Assembly: GCF_004138495.1 (NCBI RefSeq)
Contig: NZ_ML142861.1
Coordinates: 127,130 to 139,816 of the forward strand
From: Phytoactinopolyspora endophytica
GTDB lineage: Bacteria > Actinomycetota > Actinomycetes > Jiangellales > Jiangellaceae
Reading direction: 5' to 3'
Length of the DNA stretch: 12,687 bases
This document shows positions 12,495 through 12,687 of the stretch, piece after piece. Made by a program: the position numbers and the translations under genes. Position 1 is the stretch's first letter, and the number at the start of each line of letters is the position of its first letter. The notes below the pieces were generated by a model, which did not search any database, had not been told where the DNA came from, and saw only the letters and a program-made list of their open reading frames with translations.

Positions 12495-12687
12495 ATGACC
12501 ACGTTTAAGCGATTCGCTGCTATTGCCGGCACCGCCGTGCTGGCTCTCCCGCTCGCTGCCTGCGGAGGTGACGAGGACTACTGCGAGCTGGTCGAGGATA
12601 TGCGCGACGAGTTCACCGCTTTTGAGGAGGCACCCACCGGCGACGACATGGATAATGCGCTCGACACGTTCCGGGACATCGCCGATG
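12495..12687 (+). CDS. Small lipoprotein, third paralogue, cut by the window edge
   Basis: The visible 64 residues start with MTTFKRFAAIAG and have a lipobox LAAC with the Cys at 23, followed by GGDEDYCELVEDM and, at the edge, FRDIAD. This matches the first paralogue in the signal peptide, in the DYC motif (here C30) and in the block before IADAAP. The ATG at 12495 has AAGGGA 5 bases upstream. The C-terminal half, including any ECDI motif or acidic tail, is outside the window. Function is unknown. Confidence 0.8.
   Translation, partial: MTTFKRFAAIAGTAVLALPLAACGGDEDYCELVEDMRDEFTAFEEAPTGDDMDNALDTFRDIAD

Overview
The window comes from a high-GC Gram-positive bacterium, almost certainly an actinomycete. 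The evidence is the strong G/C preference at third codon positions, GTG and TTG starts, a DUF4192 protein, a DUF2599 secreted protein, a MutY without the C-terminal Nudix-like domain, and several short acidic lipoproteins. The genus cannot be fixed from the sequence. No rRNA, tRNA, CRISPR array, insertion sequence or phage gene is visible. No gene-free stretch exceeds about 210 bases.

Left part (1-1373, minus strand): the first 24 codons of a gene that runs off the left edge, preceded by a strong ribosome binding site and a perfect 15-bp palindrome; then a complete DUF4192 gene. Between DUF4192 and the next gene are a perfect DnaA-box 9-mer and a near match 31 bp away.

Central block (1374-8680, minus strand, transcribed right to left): a carbohydrate uptake and desulfation locus. 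The order is a LacI-family repressor, a Tat-type lipoprotein solute-binding protein, two MalF/MalG-type permeases, an SGSH-like sulfatase, a short relic that looks like a sulfatase C-terminus, and a second sulfatase. From the binding protein to the first sulfatase the genes overlap by 4 bases or are 10 bases apart, so they form one transcription unit. A perfect 16-bp palindrome with a central CG lies between a candidate promoter and the binding-protein start, and is the likely LacI operator. Neither sulfatase has a signal peptide. The simplest reading is that a sulfated sugar or short oligosaccharide is imported and desulfated in the cytoplasm. The ABC ATPase, the formylglycine-generating enzyme and any glycoside hydrolase must be encoded elsewhere.

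Right part (8816-12687, mostly plus strand): mutY, divergent from lacI; then a secreted DUF2599 protein; then three related small lipoproteins (the third cut by the window edge). A NagD-like HAD phosphatase on the minus strand sits between the first and second. The first and third lipoproteins share a nearly identical promoter and leader segment, which suggests duplication of whole transcription units. The function of this lipoprotein family is unknown; it is the least explained part of the window.
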